Made by a program: the position numbers and the translations under genes. Below are positions 52,926 to 61,933 of a DNA stretch of 64,000 bases, one piece after another. Origin of the DNA: DATBVX01 sp963724625 (GTDB taxonomy: Bacteria > Pseudomonadota > Gammaproteobacteria > Steroidobacterales > Steroidobacteraceae). Every line of letters begins with the position of its first letter. Position 1 is the first letter of the stretch. The DNA lies in the NCBI GenBank assembly GCA_963724625.1, contig CAVRVO010000013.1, positions 62,001 through 126,000 of the forward strand, read 5' to 3'. The notes beneath the pieces are model-generated. The model saw only the letters and a program-made list of their open reading frames with translations. It was not told where the DNA came from and did not search any database.

Positions 52926-53525
52926 ATGGGCAACGACGCCAGCGATCTGATGCTCGTCGAGCGCGTGCAACGAGGCGATTCGGGCGCGTTCGACTACCTG
53001 GTGCTCAGGTATCAGCACAAGGTGCTCAAGCTGATCATGCGGTACGTCCGTGACCCGGTTGAAGCCGAAGACGTGGCACAGGAGGCTTTTCTGAAGGCCT
53101 ATCGTGCACTTCCCAGCTTTCGTGGCGACAGCGCTTTTTATACCTGGCTGTATCGCATCGCCATCAACACCGCCAAGAACGCCCTGGTCTCCAGCCGCCG
53201 TCGGCCGGTCGACTACGATCTCGACCTGCAGGATCCGGAACAGTACGACATGCAGGCGCGTCTGAAGGATTCGGAAACCCCGGAGGGACTACTCCTCACC
53301 GACGAGATCCGCGATACGGTGAATGCGGCGATCGCCGATCTTCCGGAAGATCTGCGCACCGCCATCATGCTGCGCGAGATCGAGGGGTTGAGCTACGAGG
53401 AAATTGCCGCTGCGATGGAATGTCCGGTGGGAACGGTGCGTTCACGGATTTTCCGTGCGCGCGAAGCGATCGACAAACGCCTCAGGCCAATCTTCGAAGG
53501 CGGCCTGGGGCGACTAGAGGAATGA
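52926..53525 (+). CDS. rpoE: RNA polymerase sigma-E factor
   Basis: ECF sigma factor for envelope stress. 199 residues. Region 2 includes QDEA-like AEDVAQEAFLKAYRALPSFRGDSAFYTWLYRIAINTAKN; region 4 includes LPEDLRTAIMLREIEGLSYEEIAAAM and CPVGTVRSRIFRAREAID. It is the group typified by E. coli RpoE/Pseudomonas AlgU. Overlaps rseA by ATGA and is preceded by sigma-E-type promoters. Confidence 0.96.
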   Translation: MGNDASDLMLVERVQRGDSGAFDYLVLRYQHKVLKLIMRYVRDPVEAEDVAQEAFLKAYRALPSFRGDSAFYTWLYRIAINTAKNALVSSRRRPVDYDLDLQDPEQYDMQARLKDSETPEGLLLTDEIRDTVNAAIADLPEDLRTAIMLREIEGLSYEEIAAAMECPVGTVRSRIFRAREAIDKRLRPIFEGGLGRLEE

Positions 53526-54157
53526 ATTCAATGACTGAACATCTGCGCGACCAGCTGTCGGCGTTTCTGGACGGCGAGCTGCCGCGTCCGGAAGTGGAAC
53601 TGCTGCTGCGACGCCTGGCGGGAAACGATGAGCTGCAGGTTGCGCTCAGCCGTTACGTCGTCATCGGTGAGTGCCTGCGCAATGCGCCGGGTCAGAGTGT
53701 GACCCGCGGCTTCCAGGCACGCGTGTGCGCAGCTGTAGCGGCGGAGGGCACTCGCAAGGGTGTCGATCGCCTGCGATCGCTCGGGCACTGGTTGCGTCCG
53801 GTTGGTGGTCTGGCGATCGCGGCCGCTGTCGCGACGGTGGCGATCCTCGGACTGCAGCGTACCCAACAGTTGGATCCGGCGGTCGCAACCCCCGTGGTTG
53901 CCTCCACGTCAGTGCCGGCCGCTGCCATTGGCGGCCCTGCAATCGACGAGCCACTGGCCTACACGGTGCCGGCACCGAGCACTGGTGCTCCAGTGATACC
54001 AGCCGGACGCCTGACGAGCTATGTCGTGGCGCACAGTGAGTACTCATCTCCGCTCGGGCGGCGTAATGTGCTTTCAGGCATCATTGCCGAAGACCCGACC
54101 CCGATGGACGAACCTGCAGCTGTGCCGGCCGAAGACAACGACAAGAACTCGCCCTGA
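53522..54157 (+). CDS. rseA: Anti-sigma-E factor RseA
   Basis: Inner-membrane protein that holds sigma-E inactive until cut by DegS and then RseP. The N-terminal cytoplasmic domain (about 1-60: LRDQLSAFLDGELPRPEVEL) binds sigma-E; the membrane segment is about 93-112; the periplasmic remainder is Ala/Pro-rich. 211 residues. ATG 53522 overlaps the rpoE stop; ATG 53531 is an alternative. RseP is encoded at 15.9 kb. Confidence 0.9.
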   Translation: MNSMTEHLRDQLSAFLDGELPRPEVELLLRRLAGNDELQVALSRYVVIGECLRNAPGQSVTRGFQARVCAAVAAEGTRKGVDRLRSLGHWLRPVGGLAIAAAVATVAILGLQRTQQLDPAVATPVVASTSVPAAAIGGPAIDEPLAYTVPAPSTGAPVIPAGRLTSYVVAHSEYSSPLGRRNVLSGIIAEDPTPMDEPAAVPAEDNDKNSP

Positions 54158-54160
54158 TTC

Positions 54161-55198
54161 ATGCGCGCGCGCCTGGCCACCGGTTGTTTTCTGCTGCTCG
54201 CACTGAGCATTGCCTGGGCGGATGACGATGACGCGCGAGCCTGGCTCGAGCGCATGAACCACGCGCTCGCCACCCGCAACTACGACGGCACATTTTTCCA
54301 CCTGCGCAATGACAAGGTGGAGACGCTGCGCATCGTGCACCGGGTGGAGGATGGCAAGGTCGCCGAGCGCCTGGTGTCTCTTGATGGCAGCGGGCGCGAG
54401 ATCATCCGCAACGATGAGGAGCTCACGTGTTACCTGCCTGATCAGCGGCGCGTGCTGGTCGAATCGCGGGTCGAGAGTGGCTCATCGCTTCTGGGGACGC
54501 TGCCGACTTTCGATGCCGGGCTGACGGATCATTACCGGGTGGAGAAACTGGCCCCGGCCCGGTTGCTCGGCCGGCCAACCCAGGTCATTGCCGTCAATCC
54601 CCGTGATGCTTTCCGTTTCGGCTATCGGCTCTGGATCGATGAGGGTACGGCGCTACCCCTCAAGACACAGTTGTGCGACGAGAAGGGGAAGGTGGTCGAG
54701 CAGATCCTGTTCGCGAATATCGCGGTTCCCGACAGCCTGCCAAAGTCTGCAGTCGAGCCGCGCGTGAATACTGAAGGGATGCAGTGGGTCAGGCAGCCGA
54801 CTTCGAGCGCCAAGGGCGCCACATTCGCGTCCAGCTGGCGGGCTGTGAAGGTTCCTCCGGGGTTCAAGCTCACTGCCACGAGCACTCAGGTGCTGGAGGG
54901 CTCTGCATCGCCGGTGACCCACTTGGTCTACTCCGATGGACTGGCGTCGGTTTCTGTATTCATCGAGACCAACCCAGCGGAGGCCGATCAGATCAAGGGC
55001 CTTGCAAAAGTGGGATCCGCGTTTACCTTCTCGACGACGACGCGCGGCCACCAGGTGACTGCGGTCGGCGAGGTGCCATCGCAGACCGTTCAGCTGATAG
55101 CGCATTCAACCCAGCCGGACGCCCAGTCCGACCCGACTCTCCAAACCCCGCAGTCTTCGCCACCGCCGGCGGCGCCGGCCTTCGGGCCCAAGCCCTGA
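54161..55198 (+). CDS. rseB: Sigma-E regulatory protein RseB (MucB)
   Basis: Periplasmic protein that shields RseA from DegS and senses off-pathway LPS. Signal peptide about 1-20 (cut after SIAWA). The lipoprotein-like N-terminal domain (ARAWLERMNHALATRNYDGTF) and the C-terminal RseA-binding domain (SWRAVKVPPGFKL...VTHLVYSDGLASVSVFIE) are present. 345 residues with a Pro-rich tail. No rseC or degP/mucD follows. Confidence 0.92.
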   Translation: MRARLATGCFLLLALSIAWADDDDARAWLERMNHALATRNYDGTFFHLRNDKVETLRIVHRVEDGKVAERLVSLDGSGREIIRNDEELTCYLPDQRRVLVESRVESGSSLLGTLPTFDAGLTDHYRVEKLAPARLLGRPTQVIAVNPRDAFRFGYRLWIDEGTALPLKTQLCDEKGKVVEQILFANIAVPDSLPKSAVEPRVNTEGMQWVRQPTSSAKGATFASSWRAVKVPPGFKLTATSTQVLEGSASPVTHLVYSDGLASVSVFIETNPAEADQIKGLAKVGSAFTFSTTTRGHQVTAVGEVPSQTVQLIAHSTQPDAQSDPTLQTPQSSPPPAAPAFGPKP

Positions 55199-55229
55199 GC
55201 GGACACCGTCTCGAGTCTTCTCGCGACGT

Positions 55230-55481
55230 GTGATGAGCGCCACGCCGCTGTTCACACTCCTTTCACGCGACGGCTGCGAGCTTTGTGAGGAAATGCTCAC
55301 TGAGCTGCAGACCTTCTGCAGGTCAGATTCCGGGCAGTTCGAAGTCGTCGACGTCGATGCTGATGTTCAGTTACGCACTCGTTTCGGGCACAAAGTGCCG
55401 GTTCTGCTCCTCGATGGGCTGCCGGTGTGCCACGGCCAGTTCGACGCCGAGGAAGTACGCCGGCTCCTGCGTGAGCGTTGA
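55230..55481 (+). CDS. Glutaredoxin-like thiol protein (DUF836 family)
   Basis: 83-residue thioredoxin-fold protein with a CxxC motif at Cys16-Cys19 (RDGCELCEEML), a Val-Asp-Val-Asp strand and a cis-Pro site (GHKVPVLLLDGLPV). Members of this family commonly sit between the rseAB and lepA genes. Likely cytoplasmic; redox partner unknown. It converges with the dienelactone hydrolase gene. Confidence 0.85.
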   Translation: MMSATPLFTLLSRDGCELCEEMLTELQTFCRSDSGQFEVVDVDADVQLRTRFGHKVPVLLLDGLPVCHGQFDAEEVRRLLRER

Positions 55482-55496
55482 ACAGCGCGCCCGTAC

Positions 55497-56372
55497 TCAA
55501 CCCGCGCCGTTTTTCTTGAACCACTCAAGCGCCTTTGCCCAACCATCCTTCGCGGCGGTGGCGTTGTAGCTAGGACGATAGTCTGCGTTGAACCCGTGCT
55601 CCGCATCCGGGTAGACGTCGATGCGTGATGGCGAGTTCGCCGCTGCAAGCGCCGCCCGCATCTTTTCGATGTCGGTCTGCGGAATACCCTTGTCCTGGCC
55701 GCCATAAAGCCCGAGCACCGGCGCTTTCAGCTCGCCCGCGATATCGAGCGGAAAGTGCGGCTGTAGCTCGGTGCGATTGCCATCCAGCCGGCCATACCAG
55801 GCCACACCCGCTTTGAGGTCTGGATTGTGGGCGGCATAGATCCATACGATGCGCCCACCCCAGCAGAATCCTGTGATCGCGAAGCGCTTGGTGTCCGCCT
55901 TGCCGGTCGATTTCGCCCAAGCGACCGTCGCATCCAGATCCGACATCACCTGTGCATCGGGCACGCTGCTGACAATCGGCATCAGGTCCTTGACCTCGGC
56001 GATTTTCGAGACGTCTCCCTGTCGCGCATAAAGTTCCGTTGCGACGGCGAAGTGGCCCGCTTTGGCGAAACGCCGGCACAGGTCCTTGATGTGTTCGTGG
56101 ACGCCGAAGACTTCTTGCACGACGAGGAGCGTGGGAAAGTTGCTGCCCTTCGCGGGCATAGCGCGATACGCCGGTACTTCACCATCTGCGACCGGAATCT
56201 GCACTTCGCCAGCGACCAACCCGGTTGAATCGGTAGTGATGGTGTCAGCCGAGGTGGGCCGGACTGCAAGCGCGAAGCCGGTTGCGAGAGTCGTTACCAG
56301 GATATCGCGGCGGTTCAGGGAGAGTGCCGGCAGGAAACTGACGAACTCGGGATCACGATCGTAGCTCTTCAT
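55497..56372 (-). CDS. Dienelactone hydrolase family protein with a Tat-like signal
   Basis: Alpha/beta hydrolase of 291 residues. The nucleophile is Cys170 in GFCWGG; the Asp lies in LYGGQDKGIP and the His in DAEHGFNADY, giving the dienelactone-hydrolase triad. The N-terminus has a twin-arginine motif (LNRRDILVTTLATG, Arg21-Arg22) and a hydrophobic stretch ending near Ala43, so export by Tat is likely. Substrate unknown; no aromatic degradation genes are adjacent. Divergent from the rutB-like gene. Confidence 0.85.
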   Translation of the reverse strand: MKSYDRDPEFVSFLPALSLNRRDILVTTLATGFALAVRPTSADTITTDSTGLVAGEVQIPVADGEVPAYRAMPAKGSNFPTLLVVQEVFGVHEHIKDLCRRFAKAGHFAVATELYARQGDVSKIAEVKDLMPIVSSVPDAQVMSDLDATVAWAKSTGKADTKRFAITGFCWGGRIVWIYAAHNPDLKAGVAWYGRLDGNRTELQPHFPLDIAGELKAPVLGLYGGQDKGIPQTDIEKMRAALAAANSPSRIDVYPDAEHGFNADYRPSYNATAAKDGWAKALEWFKKNGAG

Positions 56373-56455
56373 GGCAGCGGGCTCCTTCTTTGGATTTCGA
56401 ATCCTACGAGGAAACGTGGTCCGCCGCTCGCCCGAACGGCGCTGAAAAAAGTACT

Positions 56456-57160
56456 ATGCCTCTTGATGTGCCGGAAACAGGAATCGCCTTCGTGAGACTG
56501 ATGACCAGGCCTGAGCCGATCGATGTGGTACTCGAGCAGTCTGCCGTGATCGTCGTCGACATGCAGAACGCCTTCGCGAGTAAGGGCGGCCTGCTGGATC
56601 TTGCCGGGTTCGATATTTCGGGCGCCGCTGCAACCGTGGTGCGCACTATCGGCTCGATTCTCGAGGCGGCACGCAGCAAGGCGATGCAGGTTGTCTACCT
56701 GCAGACCGGCTACAAGGCGGATCTCAGCAACGGCGGCGGTGACGCGTCACCGAATCCGCGCAAAGAGACCGCCCTGTGTCTGATGCGGGCGCGGCCGGAG
56801 CTCAAGGGCAAGCTGCTGGTCGAAGGCACCTGGGATTTCCAGATTGTCGATGAGCTCAAGCCGCAAGCAGACGATCTGGTGGTGCTCAAGACGCGCTACA
56901 GCGGCTTTGCGGGCACGACGTTCGATTCCACGCTGCGCGTGCGCAACATCCGGTATCTGTTTTTCGTCGGTATCGCGACCAACGTGTGCGTTGAATCGAC
57001 GCTGCGCGATGCGTATTTTCACGAGTACTGGCCAATCCTCGTTACCGACGGCGCACTGCAGGCCGGGCCACCCGCGGCACATGAGGCAACGATCTTCAAC
57101 GTCGAATCCTTCTTCGGCTGGACACTGACTGCGGACCAGTTGCGGGCCAGCCTGAGCTGA
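56456..57160 (+). CDS. RutB-like isochorismatase-family amidohydrolase
   Basis: Very close to E. coli RutB, which hydrolyses ureidoacrylate (peroxyureidoacrylate) in pyrimidine breakdown. Shared blocks include VVDMQNAF with Asp35, KGGLLDLAGFD, LLVEGTWDFQIVDEL, RYSGFAGTTFDS, and GIATNVCVESTLRD with the nucleophile Cys178. 234 residues from ATG 56456; ATG 56501 (MTRPEPIDVV) aligns better with the E. coli start, and the frame is open to 56390. No other rut genes are nearby, so its pathway here is uncertain. Confidence 0.85.
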   Translation: MPLDVPETGIAFVRLMTRPEPIDVVLEQSAVIVVDMQNAFASKGGLLDLAGFDISGAAATVVRTIGSILEAARSKAMQVVYLQTGYKADLSNGGGDASPNPRKETALCLMRARPELKGKLLVEGTWDFQIVDELKPQADDLVVLKTRYSGFAGTTFDSTLRVRNIRYLFFVGIATNVCVESTLRDAYFHEYWPILVTDGALQAGPPAAHEATIFNVESFFGWTLTADQLRASLS

Positions 57161-57194
57161 GCCCTCTTGCACGGGCAATTCGCGTGGCAACACG

Positions 57195-57200
57195 TATAAT
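57195..57200 (+). promoter_or_regulatory. Perfect -10 hexamer before lepA
   Basis: TATAAT at 57195-57200, 29 bases before the lepA ATG. The best upstream -35-like hexamer (TTGCAC, 57167-57172) is 22 bases away, too far for a standard promoter, so the -35 is weak. Confidence 0.4.
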
Positions 57201-57229
57201 CCGCGCGCCCGAAGCAGACCCCCTTCCCG

Positions 57230-59023
57230 ATGCAGAACATCCGCAACTTTTCCATCATTGCCCACATCGATCACGGCAAATCGACACTGGCTGACCGCTT
57301 CATCGAGCTGTGCGGCGGCCTGCAGGCGCGCGAAATGCAGGCGCAGGTGCTCGATTCGATGGACCTGGAGCGCGAACGCGGCATCACCATCAAAGCGCAG
57401 AGCGTCACCCTGCAGTACGAGGCGAAGGACGGCACCCGCTACCAGCTCAACTTCATCGACACGCCAGGACACGTCGATTTCTCCTATGAAGTCTCACGCT
57501 CCCTCGCGGCTTGTGAAGGCGCGCTGCTGGTCGTCGACGCCGCGCAGGGAGTCGAGGCGCAGAGCGTCGCGAATTGCTACACCGCTCTCGAGCAGGGCCT
57601 GACGGTGGTACCTGTGATCAACAAGATCGACCTGCCTTCCGCGGACCCGGACAACGTGGTTCAGGAGATCGAGGAGATCATCGGCATCGAAGCACACGAT
57701 GCGCTGCTCGTCAGTGCCAAGACCGGCGAGGGCGTGCCTGAGCTTCTGGAAGCGCTGGTACAGAGGATTCCCGCGCCACGCGGTGATCCGCAGGCGCCGT
57801 TGCAGGCGTTGATCATCGACTCGTGGTTCGACAATTACGTCGGCGTGGTCTCGCTGGTGCGGGTCATGAACGGCGCGCTCAAGGTCGGCGACAAGATCCG
57901 CGTGATGTCCACCGGGCGCAGTCACCTGGTCGATCGCCTCGGCCGGCGCACGCCGAAGTCCGAGACGTGCGAGTCGCTGAGCGCAGGCGAGGTCGGATTC
58001 GTCATCGCCGGTATCAAGGAGATCGATGGCGCGCCGGTAGGCGACACGATTACTCACGAGAGCAGACCGAGCCCGACCGCGCTGCCTGGCTTCAAGCAGA
58101 TCAAGCCGCGCGTATTCGCGGGCCTGTTCCCGGTCAATTCTGAAGACTACGAGAGCTTTCGGGACGCCCTGCAGAAGCTGCGGCTCAACGATTCCTCACT
58201 GCATTTCGAGCCGGAGGTATCCACGGCGCTCGGCTTCGGCTTTCGCTGCGGATTCCTGGGCCTGTTGCACATGGACATCGTCCAGGAACGCCTGGAACGC
58301 GAGTACCACCTAGACCTGGTGACGAGCGCGCCGACGGTCGTATACGAAGTCGCGCTGGAAAACGGCGAAATCTACTACGTCGACAATCCGGCCAAACTGC
58401 CGGCGTCGAACCTGATCGCCGAGATTCGCGAGCCTATTATCATTGCCAACATCCTCATGCCGCCTGCTCACGTCGGCGGAGTATTGCAGTTGTGCGAGGA
58501 GAAGCGTGGCGCACAGAAGAAAATGCTCTATCTCGGCAACCAGGTGTCACTGCAATACGAACTGCCGCTTGCCGAAGTGGTGCTGGATTTCTTCGATCGG
58601 CTGAAGTCGGTGAGCCGCGGTTACGCGTCCTTCGACTACGACTTCAGCCACTTCCAGACCGCACCGCTCGTCAAGCTCGACATTCTCATCAACGATGAGC
58701 GTGTCGATGCGTTGTCGATCATCGTGCATCGGGACCATGCCTACGCCCGCGGTCGCGAGCTGGTCGACAAGATGCAGGAACTGATTCCGCGGCAGATGTT
58801 CGAAGTGGCGGTGCAAGCCGCAATTGGCAGCCAGGTCGTAGCGCGCGCCACCGTCAAGGCATTGCGCAAGAACGTGCTGGCGAAGTGCTACGGCGGCGAT
58901 GTCACGCGCAAGCGCAAGCTCCTCGAGAAACAGAAGGAAGGCAAGCGGCGCATGAAACAGCTCGGGCAGGTGGAGATTCCGCAGGAGGCGTTCCTCGCGG
59001 TGCTGAAGGTCGGCCGCAAATAG
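57230..59023 (+). CDS. lepA: Elongation factor 4 (LepA)
   Basis: Ribosome-associated GTPase, linked to back-translocation and 30S maturation. G1 motif AHIDHGKSTL (11-20), switch region ERERGITIKAQ, DTPGHVDF, and NKIDLPSADPD; the LepA-specific C-terminal domain has GGDVTRKRKLLEKQKEGKRRMKQ. 597 residues (E. coli 599). Followed by lepB as in E. coli, with a 91-base gap. Confidence 0.98.
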   Translation: MQNIRNFSIIAHIDHGKSTLADRFIELCGGLQAREMQAQVLDSMDLERERGITIKAQSVTLQYEAKDGTRYQLNFIDTPGHVDFSYEVSRSLAACEGALLVVDAAQGVEAQSVANCYTALEQGLTVVPVINKIDLPSADPDNVVQEIEEIIGIEAHDALLVSAKTGEGVPELLEALVQRIPAPRGDPQAPLQALIIDSWFDNYVGVVSLVRVMNGALKVGDKIRVMSTGRSHLVDRLGRRTPKSETCESLSAGEVGFVIAGIKEIDGAPVGDTITHESRPSPTALPGFKQIKPRVFAGLFPVNSEDYESFRDALQKLRLNDSSLHFEPEVSTALGFGFRCGFLGLLHMDIVQERLEREYHLDLVTSAPTVVYEVALENGEIYYVDNPAKLPASNLIAEIREPIIIANILMPPAHVGGVLQLCEEKRGAQKKMLYLGNQVSLQYELPLAEVVLDFFDRLKSVSRGYASFDYDFSHFQTAPLVKLDILINDERVDALSIIVHRDHAYARGRELVDKMQELIPRQMFEVAVQAAIGSQVVARATVKALRKNVLAKCYGGDVTRKRKLLEKQKEGKRRMKQLGQVEIPQEAFLAVLKVGRK

Positions 59024-59057
59024 CCGCTGTGCACACCCCAAAACGTGTCGCAAGTGG

Positions 59058-59086
59058 TTGCCTGAGAAGCGCAAATCAACAATACT
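59058..59086 (+). promoter_or_regulatory. Possible promoter for lepB
   Basis: TTGCCT (59058-59063) and AATACT (59081-59086) are 17 bases apart in the lepA-lepB gap, 28 bases before the lepB ATG. Both boxes match four of six consensus bases. Confidence 0.35.
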
Positions 59087-59114
59087 GCGCGCGGTTTTTC
59101 TGCTGGTGTACTGA

Positions 59115-59876
59115 ATGATTGTCGACTTTGCGCTGATTCTGGTCATTGCCACATTTCTCACGGGTGCAATCTGGGCCCTCGATGCATGGGTACTGAAACC
59201 GAAACGGGCGGCGGACGCGCCGGAGCCGGTTGTTGTCGAATACGCCCGCTCGTTCTTCCCCGTGATCCTGCTGGTGCTGCTGATCCGCTCGTTCCTGTTC
59301 GAGCCCTTCCGCATCCCCTCTGATTCGATGATGCCGACCCTGCTGGACGGCGATTTCATCTTTGTCAGCAAGTTCGCTTACGGGCTGCGACTGCCGGTGC
59401 TCAACACGCGCATCGTCGATCTCGGCGCACCGCAGCGCGGCGATGTCGTGGTATTTCGCAAACCATCCGATCCAGGCACTAACTACATCAAGCGCCTGGT
59501 CGGCCTGCCGGGGGACACAGTCGTGGTGCGCGACAAGCGCGTCTCGATCAACGGCACGGAGCTGCCGGTCACGCTCAATGGCACGTATGAGGGCCATGGA
59601 CATGACGGGGCGCAGATCGGCGTCGAGGACATCGGTGCGGTCGAGCATCGAGTGCTCTATCTTCCTGGTCGCGAGAGCCGCGAGGGCACCTACATAGTGC
59701 CGGCGGGGCACTATTTCTTCATGGGCGACAATCGTGACAACAGTCAGGACAGCCGCTACGAGGGTGTCGGATTCGTACCGGAGCGCAACCTGGTCGGCAA
59801 GGCGGTACGAATCTGGTTCAATTGGGATGGCCCGGGCGGGCCGATCTGGAGCCGAATTGGCTCGGCAATCCGGTAA
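59115..59876 (+). CDS. lepB: Signal peptidase I
   Basis: Removes signal peptides at the inner membrane. Two N-terminal hydrophobic segments, then the catalytic dyad: Ser71 (PSDSMMPTL) and Lys126 (NYIKRLVGLPGD). The C-terminal box GDNRDNSQDSRYEGVGFVP is present. 253 residues, shorter than E. coli's 324 through a smaller periplasmic domain. Confidence 0.97.
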   Translation: MIVDFALILVIATFLTGAIWALDAWVLKPKRAADAPEPVVVEYARSFFPVILLVLLIRSFLFEPFRIPSDSMMPTLLDGDFIFVSKFAYGLRLPVLNTRIVDLGAPQRGDVVVFRKPSDPGTNYIKRLVGLPGDTVVVRDKRVSINGTELPVTLNGTYEGHGHDGAQIGVEDIGAVEHRVLYLPGRESREGTYIVPAGHYFFMGDNRDNSQDSRYEGVGFVPERNLVGKAVRIWFNWDGPGGPIWSRIGSAIR

Positions 59877-59918
59877 CTGCAGCTTCACCTGTCTTAAACC
59901 TTTGGGAGTAGAGGCACG

Positions 59919-60290
59919 ATGCGGCAGAACGAGCGCGGTGTAACGTTTCTGGGGTGGGTCATCCTGCTTTTGCCGGTGGCGCTGGTGCTGTATGCAGGCA
60001 TTCGCCTCACGCCGGTGTACCTCGAATACATGAAGGTGACGAAGACACTCGACCAGGTTCGCGATGAGCTCAAGGGTGACCAGCCGGATGTGGCCGCCAT
60101 CCGCAATGCCATCGAGAAGCGCTTCGACGTCGAGGACGTCAACGTGATGACTATTCGCGATACCGACAAACTGAAGATCACGAAGGATGGATCGGGTTAC
60201 AAGGTTCAGGCGGTCTACCAAGCCACTGCACCATTGATTTCCAATGTGTCGCTGCTGGTCAACTTCGACAAGACGGTGCAGATCGAGTAG
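59919..60290 (+). CDS. DUF4845 membrane protein
   Basis: 123 residues with one N-terminal membrane segment (about 10-28) and a family-typical RLTPVYLEYMKV stretch. Proteins of this family regularly sit between lepB and rnc in beta- and gammaproteobacteria. Function unknown; the topology suggests a small periplasmic domain anchored in the inner membrane. Confidence 0.85.
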   Translation: MRQNERGVTFLGWVILLLPVALVLYAGIRLTPVYLEYMKVTKTLDQVRDELKGDQPDVAAIRNAIEKRFDVEDVNVMTIRDTDKLKITKDGSGYKVQAVYQATAPLISNVSLLVNFDKTVQIE

Positions 60291-60320
60291 CGCATCGGGC
60301 TGGTTGCTCCGGCGGGCGTT

Positions 60321-61010
60321 GTGACGACGGAGACTGCCCAGCGCACCATCGATTGGGCCGATCAGGCGTTCGGCTATCGCTGCCGTGACTCGGCGCTGCT
60401 TATCGCCGCGCTCACCCATCGCAGCGCCGGCGGCAACAATAACGAGCGACTGGAGTTCCTCGGTGATGGGGTACTGAACTGCGTCATCGCCGATCATCTG
60501 TATCGCAAGTATCCCGGCGCGCAGGAAGGGGAGTTGAGCCGCCTACGCGCGCGCCTGGTAAGGCGCGAATCGCTCGCCGACGTCGCGGCGCAGATCGGGC
60601 TCGGCGAGCAACTCACCCTCGGCGCCGGAGAGCTGCGCAGCGGCGGCTTTCGTCGCAGTTCGATCCTTGCCGACGCGCTCGAGGCGATATTCGGCGCGAT
60701 CTACCTGGATGGTGGATTCGACGCCGCCCGTGGCGTGATCGAACGGGCAATGGCCTCGCGGCTTGCGGCACTGGCGGCGGTCGCCGAACTCAAGGATCCC
60801 AAGACGCGCTTGCAGGAGTATCTTCAGGCGCGGGGCTTGCAATTGCCGCTGTACGGAATCGATCGAGTGATGGGCGAGAGCCACCAACAGATGTTCATCG
60901 TGAACTGCGAAGTCGCGGCACTCGGCTTGAGTGGGTCCGGTATCGGGCCCAGTCGTCGCGCCGCGGAACAACACGCCGCCGAGCAGGTGCTCGCGGCCAT
61001 CACGCCCTGA
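60321..61010 (+). CDS. rnc: Ribonuclease III
   Basis: Cuts double-stranded RNA in rRNA and mRNA maturation. GTG 60321. The RNase III signature NERLEFLGDG is at 41-50 (the family's usual last residue is Ser), followed by an acidic AEDALEAIFGAI-like block (LADALEAIFGAIYLDGG). A dsRNA-binding domain fills about 155-229 (DPKTRLQEYLQARGL...AAEQHAAEQVL). 229 residues. Followed by era, as in E. coli. Confidence 0.97.
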   Translation: MTTETAQRTIDWADQAFGYRCRDSALLIAALTHRSAGGNNNERLEFLGDGVLNCVIADHLYRKYPGAQEGELSRLRARLVRRESLADVAAQIGLGEQLTLGAGELRSGGFRRSSILADALEAIFGAIYLDGGFDAARGVIERAMASRLAALAAVAELKDPKTRLQEYLQARGLQLPLYGIDRVMGESHQQMFIVNCEVAALGLSGSGIGPSRRAAEQHAAEQVLAAITP

Positions 61011-61027
61011 TCTGCCCTCCCTCCATT

Positions 61028-61933
61028 ATGAGTAGCGATCGCCCGGACACGCACCACTGCGGATTTGCTGCCATCGTCGGGCGCCCGAATGTCGGCAAGT
61101 CGACGCTGCTCAACGCGTTGCTAGGCACCAAGGTCAGCATCGTCGCGCCCAAGCCGCAAACGACGCGCCATCGCATCCTCGGCATCCTGAGCCGCGCCGG
61201 TTCGCAGATCGTGTTCGTTGACACGCCTGGGATTCACTCCCAGGGACGTCGCGTGATGAACCAGTACATGAACCGTTCGGCGCTCAGCTCGCTCGACGAT
61301 GCCGACGTGCTGCTGTTCGTGGTAGAAGCGCTCGCCTGGAACGACGATGACGAGCGGGTGCTGGAACGCGTGCGCAGATCGGGGCGTCCCGCGATCGCGA
61401 TCATCAACAAGGTCGATCGAGTTCACGACAAGGCGCTGCTCCTGCCCTACATGGAAGCGCTCGCCAAACGCACTGAATTCGCCGCGTTACTGCCACTCTC
61501 GGCGGAGAAGCGCGATAACCTGGAAAAGCTTCCCGCACTCATTGCGGACCTGCTGCCGGAATCGCCGCCGCTGTTCCCTACCGATCAGGTCACGGACCGC
61601 AGCGAGCGCTTCCTGGCATCCGAAATCATCCGCGAAAAACTCACCTGGCGGCTGCGCGAAGAGTTGCCGTACGGTTTGACTGTGGAGATCGAGACCTTCG
61701 AGCACGTAGAGGAGCGGCTGCACATCCGTGCCATCATCTGGGTGGAGCGTACCGGCCAGAAAGCCATCGTGATCGGAGCCGGTGGCGAGCGGCTCAAGGA
61801 GATCGGCCGCCTGGCGCGACTGGAGCTGAACGAGCTGCTGAAGACCAGCGTGCACCTGGAGCTGTGGGTGAAGGTCAAGGAAAACTGGTCTGACAGCGAG
61901 CAGGCCCTCAGATCCTTCGGTTACGAATCCTGA
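61028..61933 (+). CDS. era: GTPase Era
   Basis: GTPase that helps mature the 30S subunit by binding the 16S 3' end. G1 GRPNVGKST (18-26), G3 DTPGIH, G4 NKVDR; C-terminal KH domain with VIGAGGERLKEIGRLARLEL. 301 residues, the same as E. coli. Overlaps recO by TGATG. Confidence 0.98.
   Translation: MSSDRPDTHHCGFAAIVGRPNVGKSTLLNALLGTKVSIVAPKPQTTRHRILGILSRAGSQIVFVDTPGIHSQGRRVMNQYMNRSALSSLDDADVLLFVVEALAWNDDDERVLERVRRSGRPAIAIINKVDRVHDKALLLPYMEALAKRTEFAALLPLSAEKRDNLEKLPALIADLLPESPPLFPTDQVTDRSERFLASEIIREKLTWRLREELPYGLTVEIETFEHVEERLHIRAIIWVERTGQKAIVIGAGGERLKEIGRLARLELNELLKTSVHLELWVKVKENWSDSEQALRSFGYES

Noticed and set aside
55483..55516. GC-rich inverted repeat followed by TTTTT between the glutaredoxin-like gene and the hydrolase gene
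   Set aside because: Only about five base pairs with a 13-base loop, inside the hydrolase 3' end; too weak to call a terminator.
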